This document shows positions 41,691-44,559 of a stretch of DNA of 44,559 bases, in pieces. Position 1 is the stretch's first letter; each line of letters starts with the position of its first letter. This stretch comes from Deltaproteobacteria bacterium (GTDB lineage Bacteria; Desulfobacterota_D; UBA1144; Nemesobacterales; UBA2774). The position numbers and the translations under genes were made by a program. The notes under the pieces are model-generated. The model had not been told where the DNA came from. It saw nothing but the letters and a program-made list of their open reading frames with translations, and did not search any database. The stretch lies in NCBI GenBank assembly GCA_029262275.1, contig JAJCZS010000015.1, positions 1 through 44,559 on the forward strand. Direction: 5' to 3'.

Positions 41691-42593
41691 TTAAACTTTT
41701 ATTTTATGCCGTCTTAAGAACCAAACACCGATCAGCACCAAAAATAAGGCCACACTCAGATGTCCCCACTGACTTAGTGTTGGAACATCGGTGATTATTG
41801 GTGGAACTAGTGTGGGCGGAGGCGGAGTAATAGTTGGAGGAGGCATTGTTGGGGGATCCGGAACCATTCTAAGGGCTATTGTGCATGCTCTCCAGTCTCT
41901 TGCTGCTCCCGTATACATTTGGGTTCCTGTTCCTGTGGGACCGTCAGAGTTAACTAGCGCACTTGTTCCAATTGAGGAAATTTGTGAGCTGTCTACTGTT
42001 GCCTCTGAGGTGAAAGAGGCGGACTGAGGGGTTACCATAATATCGTCTATTTCATCTTCAGTGTTTGGAGCAAAAGAGTTGAAAATTCTTACAACCTGAG
42101 AGCCTGCTTCTGTCATAATAGATGGAGCTGTTGCCGTGTTGCTCATTCCTTCGCTGCAGGATATTCCAATCACTGGATTCATCTCATCAACGTTTGAATA
42201 CCGAAGCGTACCGCCGGCAAACAATACGGTTGTCTGCATGCTATTACAGGTCAACATTTCAGATGCAGCGTTGTTTGTGAATCCTCCCCATATACCAGTT
42301 ATACAGTTTAAGTTGTCCGCACAATTATCTAAATCTTGCTGTGTAAATATTGCAGGAGATGGCGCGTTAAAAGTGTTAATAGAGCTATTATTAAAAGCAA
42401 CACAGGTAAGTAGTAAGTAGTTGCCTGACTGGCCAGGTCCGGTATCGATATCCAGAACATTGGTCATTCCTGGAGCAGTTACTGATGAGAAAGAATTAAT
42501 ACCACCGCTCTCAATTAACACGTCTGCATATGAGTTGGCTGTATAAAATGCTAAAGATAGAACTATAAAAAGTATCGTAGTAAAAACTTTCAT
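41691..42593 (-). CDS. IPTL-CTERM secreted protein (tandem family, copy 1)
   Basis: A 300-residue exported protein with signal peptide (SYAD, about residue 23). The body shares its layout with the next two genes: an LLTCVAF or equivalent line, FNAPSPAIF, DNCADNLNC, GIWGGFTNNAAS, EMLTCN, LFAGGTLRYSNVDEMNPVIGISC. A Pro/Thr-rich stretch (about 243-268) leads to VPTLSQWG, a helix and RRHK. The Pro stretch is unique to this copy. A GGTGGAG site precedes the ATG. Eight bases after the MerR gene stop, convergent. Confidence 0.8.
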   Translation of the reverse strand: MKVFTTILFIVLSLAFYTANSYADVLIESGGINSFSSVTAPGMTNVLDIDTGPGQSGNYLLLTCVAFNNSSINTFNAPSPAIFTQQDLDNCADNLNCITGIWGGFTNNAASEMLTCNSMQTTVLFAGGTLRYSNVDEMNPVIGISCSEGMSNTATAPSIMTEAGSQVVRIFNSFAPNTEDEIDDIMVTPQSASFTSEATVDSSQISSIGTSALVNSDGPTGTGTQMYTGAARDWRACTIALRMVPDPPTMPPPTITPPPPTLVPPIITDVPTLSQWGHLSVALFLVLIGVWFLRRHKIKV

Positions 42594-42693
42594 TCTCCAC
42601 CTCCGCCAAAAGATATATTGCTCATTATATCATTAGCTAAATATTAATACAAAGATGGTTGAGGAAATGTTTTAAGAAGGGAGTGTAGGGAAT

Positions 42694-42721
42694 CCGGTGC
42701 CTCTAATTTAAGAAGCACCGG
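42694..42721 (-). terminator. Hairpin after IPTL paralogue (weak terminator)
   Basis: CCGGTGC (42694-42700) pairs with GCACCGG (42715-42721), 18 bases after the minus-strand stop at 42740. No clear T run follows. The equivalent hairpin after the next copy is at 43724. Confidence 0.5.
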
Positions 42722-42739
42722 TTTATAGTTAGAATTAAT

Positions 42740-43624
42740 TTAGGCAGTAACTTGACGTCTTCTTAGGAACCAAAATCCTGCAATACCAGCAAATGCTGCG
42801 AAACTTATAAGTCCCCACTCACTCATTGTAGGAACTGCCCTAGCAAATGAAGGCGGAGGCCCCATTCTAAGAGCTATTGTACAAGCTCTCCAGTTAGTGG
42901 GCGTTGTTATATCATTTGGTGCGAAAGTAAGTTCATCTGTTCCCGTGGGTCCTGCGTTGGCAAAAAACTCAGCAACGCCGTCACTTGCGATGATCTGAAA
43001 AGTGTTTAAAGAAATTGAATCGTACTGGATCAACTGACCCATGCTAGTATCTAAGTTTGCAAATGTGCTTGGCATGATATTTGGAATAGTTAGAGATTGA
43101 AATGTAAATATTCTTACTACCATTGATCCAGCTTCTGTCTGAATTGAAGGTGCTGTTGCTTGATCTGTGCCAGCTCCTGTGGAACATGCCAAATCAATTA
43201 TAGGGTCATTACCATCTACACCTGAGAATCTCATTGATCCGCCAGCATAAACAAAGTTGCTCTCTGACCAGTTGCAGTTAACTCCTTCAGAATTAGGACT
43301 GTCTGTAAAACGTCCCCAGACACTACCTATGCAGGTAAAATCTCCGCCGCATTGACCATTATCCAACTCTGTCCATGCGCCTGGTGTAGGGGCTGAAAAA
43401 CTGTTTACATCGTTAGGGTCTACTACGGCACATCCAATTAGCTCGTAGTCGCCAACACTGCCGGAACCTGTAGCAATAGGGCCATCATTAAATGGAGCCT
43501 GACTTGAAAAGCGTATGTCTGATTCAATGTCTACAACCGAAACATCGGCTTGGGAAACTGTTGCTACAAAGAGTAGTGATAATACAAAAATAGGTAAAAA
43601 TAGGAACTTTCTATTCATATTCAT
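42740..43624 (-). CDS. IPTL-CTERM secreted protein (tandem family, copy 2)
   Basis: A 294-residue exported protein with signal peptide (SQAD, about 27). Shared blocks: VGDYELIGCAVV, FSAPTPGAWTELDNGQCGGDFTC, GSVWGRFTDSPNSEGVNC, FVYAGGSMRFSGVDGNDPIIDLAC, GTDQATAPSIQTEAGSMVVRIF, WRACTIALRM. Tail: VPTMSEWG, helix with FAGIAGFWFLRRRQ, nearly identical to copy 3. The Cys pattern (GQC, FTC, VNC, LAC, RAC) is conserved across copies. Body unlike any family I know. Confidence 0.8.
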   Translation of the reverse strand: MNMNRKFLFLPIFVLSLLFVATVSQADVSVVDIESDIRFSSQAPFNDGPIATGSGSVGDYELIGCAVVDPNDVNSFSAPTPGAWTELDNGQCGGDFTCIGSVWGRFTDSPNSEGVNCNWSESNFVYAGGSMRFSGVDGNDPIIDLACSTGAGTDQATAPSIQTEAGSMVVRIFTFQSLTIPNIMPSTFANLDTSMGQLIQYDSISLNTFQIIASDGVAEFFANAGPTGTDELTFAPNDITTPTNWRACTIALRMGPPPSFARAVPTMSEWGLISFAAFAGIAGFWFLRRRQVTA

Positions 43625-43723
43625 CCTCCAATGTTAATTTCAATACTATATTAACATTATTGCATATAAAAGAACAGTAAGTTAGGTATGTAATTAAGGG
43701 TGGAAACAAGAATGAAGGATTTG

Positions 43724-43751
43724 CCGGCGCATCTTGTTACAGAAACGCCGG
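43724..43751 (-). terminator. Hairpin after third IPTL paralogue (weak terminator)
   Basis: CCGGCG (43724-43729) pairs with CGCCGG (43746-43751), about 22 bases after the minus-strand stop at 43774. It matches the hairpin after the neighbouring copy in position and shape. Confidence 0.5.
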
Positions 43752-43773
43752 TTTTATTTATAGTCAAAATTAA

Positions 43774-44559
43774 TTAGGCTGTTGCCTGACGTCTTCTAAG
43801 GAACCAAAATCCTGCAATACCTGCAAAAGCTGCAAAGCTGATAAGTCCCCACTCACTCATGGTTGGGACTGATCTTGTCGCCATTCTCAGAGATAGAACA
43901 CATAGCCTTGCCGCATTATCGCTCACAGGTGTTACAAGTCCTGGAAATCCCACCCCATCTACATCGAGTGTGCTATTTGAAAGTATAGCTAGTACCTCTT
44001 CTCCACCCACTACCTCAGATGCTGCAAATCCAGCAAAAGTTGGACCACTCAGAACAGTTTCCGTTCCCATATTGCCCGGAACTTCTATTATCTGCACCGT
44101 TACAAGCTGAGCGCCTGGCTCTGAGCTAACAGATCGTAGTACAAGATCACTACCTTCCAGTTCTGTACATGCCATGTCAATTATTGGGTTAATTCCATCT
44201 ACATTAGAATAACGATAACTACCTGCTAGGAACACAGAAGAACTATTAGCCCAACTGCATGTAATCTCCTCTGAGTCGGGATTATCAGTAAAGCGTCCCC
44301 ATATACCTAGCTGACAATCAGCAAGATCTCCACATGTACCATTGTCTAACTCATCCCATGTACCAGGACTAGGCGCATTAAAAGGGTTAGGAGCGCCATC
44401 AGACTCAACACCACAAACAACTAGTTCGTAATTGTTAAAATTGTCAAAGTCACTAGCGCCAGATTCTATAACTCCCGATGTCAGTCCGCCATTGGAATCA
44501 CGGTTTACTCTTGCATCGTTAATTAAAACATCTGCAATTGAATTGTTTACAAATGCAAA
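43774..44559 (-). CDS. IPTL-CTERM secreted protein (tandem family, copy 3, 5' truncated)
   Basis: The frame is open without a stop from the right edge to 43774, giving 261 residues; an inner ATG at 44235 is not the start. The visible N-terminus (FAFVNNSIADVLIN) is the end of a signal peptide, as in copy 1 (SYADVLIE). Shared blocks: NNYELVVCGV, FNAPSPGTWDELDNGTC, GIWGRFTDNPDSEEITC, FLAGSYRYSNVDGINPIIDMAC, LCVLSLRM. Tail VPTMSEWGLISF, a helix and FLRRRQ, almost identical to copy 2. The start lies outside the window. Confidence 0.85.
   Translation of the reverse strand, partial: FAFVNNSIADVLINDARVNRDSNGGLTSGVIESGASDFDNFNNYELVVCGVESDGAPNPFNAPSPGTWDELDNGTCGDLADCQLGIWGRFTDNPDSEEITCSWANSSSVFLAGSYRYSNVDGINPIIDMACTELEGSDLVLRSVSSEPGAQLVTVQIIEVPGNMGTETVLSGPTFAGFAASEVVGGEEVLAILSNSTLDVDGVGFPGLVTPVSDNAARLCVLSLRMATRSVPTMSEWGLISFAAFAGIAGFWFLRRRQATA

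Noticed and set aside
43774-44235. Start of the third IPTL paralogue at ATG 44235
   Set aside because: The same frame is open to 44559 and encodes the blocks shared with the other copies, so the true start lies outside the window.
1-44559. CRISPR array, tRNA or rRNA genes, insertion sequences
   Set aside because: No regular repeat-spacer series, no cloverleaf-like sequence ending in CCA, and no transposase or integrase motif was seen by eye; a program could still find a divergent tRNA.

Overview
The window is from an AT-rich, Gram-negative chromosome. The evidence is many lipoprotein signal peptides, an outer-membrane beta-barrel, and at least nine secreted proteins ending in an IPTL/VPTLSEWG-type sorting tail (short motif, one membrane helix, Arg-rich end). 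That tail is the substrate class of exosortase H (XrtH) in Gram-negative bacteria. Most genes have strong AGGAGG ribosome sites, TTG starts occur, and a few genes look leaderless. No rRNA, tRNA, transposase, integrase, phage gene or CRISPR array was found. I cannot name the phylum; an environmental, Desulfobacterota- or Dadabacteria-like lineage is a guess.

Layout. 1-15755: mostly plus-strand monocistronic genes for exported proteins. Five carry IPTL tails (beta-propellers, a DUF642-like protein, a glycine-rich protein, a beta-helix protein), with lipoproteins, a GH17-like glucanase lipoprotein, a YcgJ-like protein, two TPR lipoproteins and small enzymes (methyltransferase, VOC, SnoaL-like) between them. 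Several of these genes end in look-alike GGGAGC/GCTCCC terminators. 15769-32855: mixed housekeeping and accessory genes: MFS transporter, GH25 muramidase, cytochrome c lipoprotein, serine beta-lactamase-like lipoprotein, AlbA_2 membrane protein, DUF2721, DUF4186, trpS, alpha/beta hydrolase, and another IPTL beta-helix protein. Two paralogous unknown proteins lie at 18348 and 26179. Two gene-free stretches hold structure: 19605-20066 (DnaA-box-like motifs beside AT-rich DNA and a long nested hairpin) and 22175-22502 (three hairpins and a 15-bp repeat).

32860-41682 is the most interesting part. A MerR-type regulator with a cobalamin-binding domain of the CarH/LitR photoreceptor type (Wx9EH motif, W165/E175/H176; axial His candidate H212) is divergent from a seven-gene minus-strand block: fasciclin protein, RpoD-like alternative sigma factor, SDR-DUF2867 protein, outer-membrane barrel, class I DNA photolyase, an unknown protein, and a DUF523-DUF1722 protein (RudS-type tRNA 4-thiouridine desulfidase candidate). 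Both divergent promoters carry pairs of TAGACA/TTGACA half-sites exactly 11 bp apart, the spacing known for CarH operators. The block reads as a vitamin-B12-based light-response regulon that repairs UV damage to DNA, may remove the UVA-sensitive tRNA base, and relays the signal through its own sigma factor.

41691-44559: three tandem minus-strand IPTL-tailed paralogues, the last cut by the window edge.
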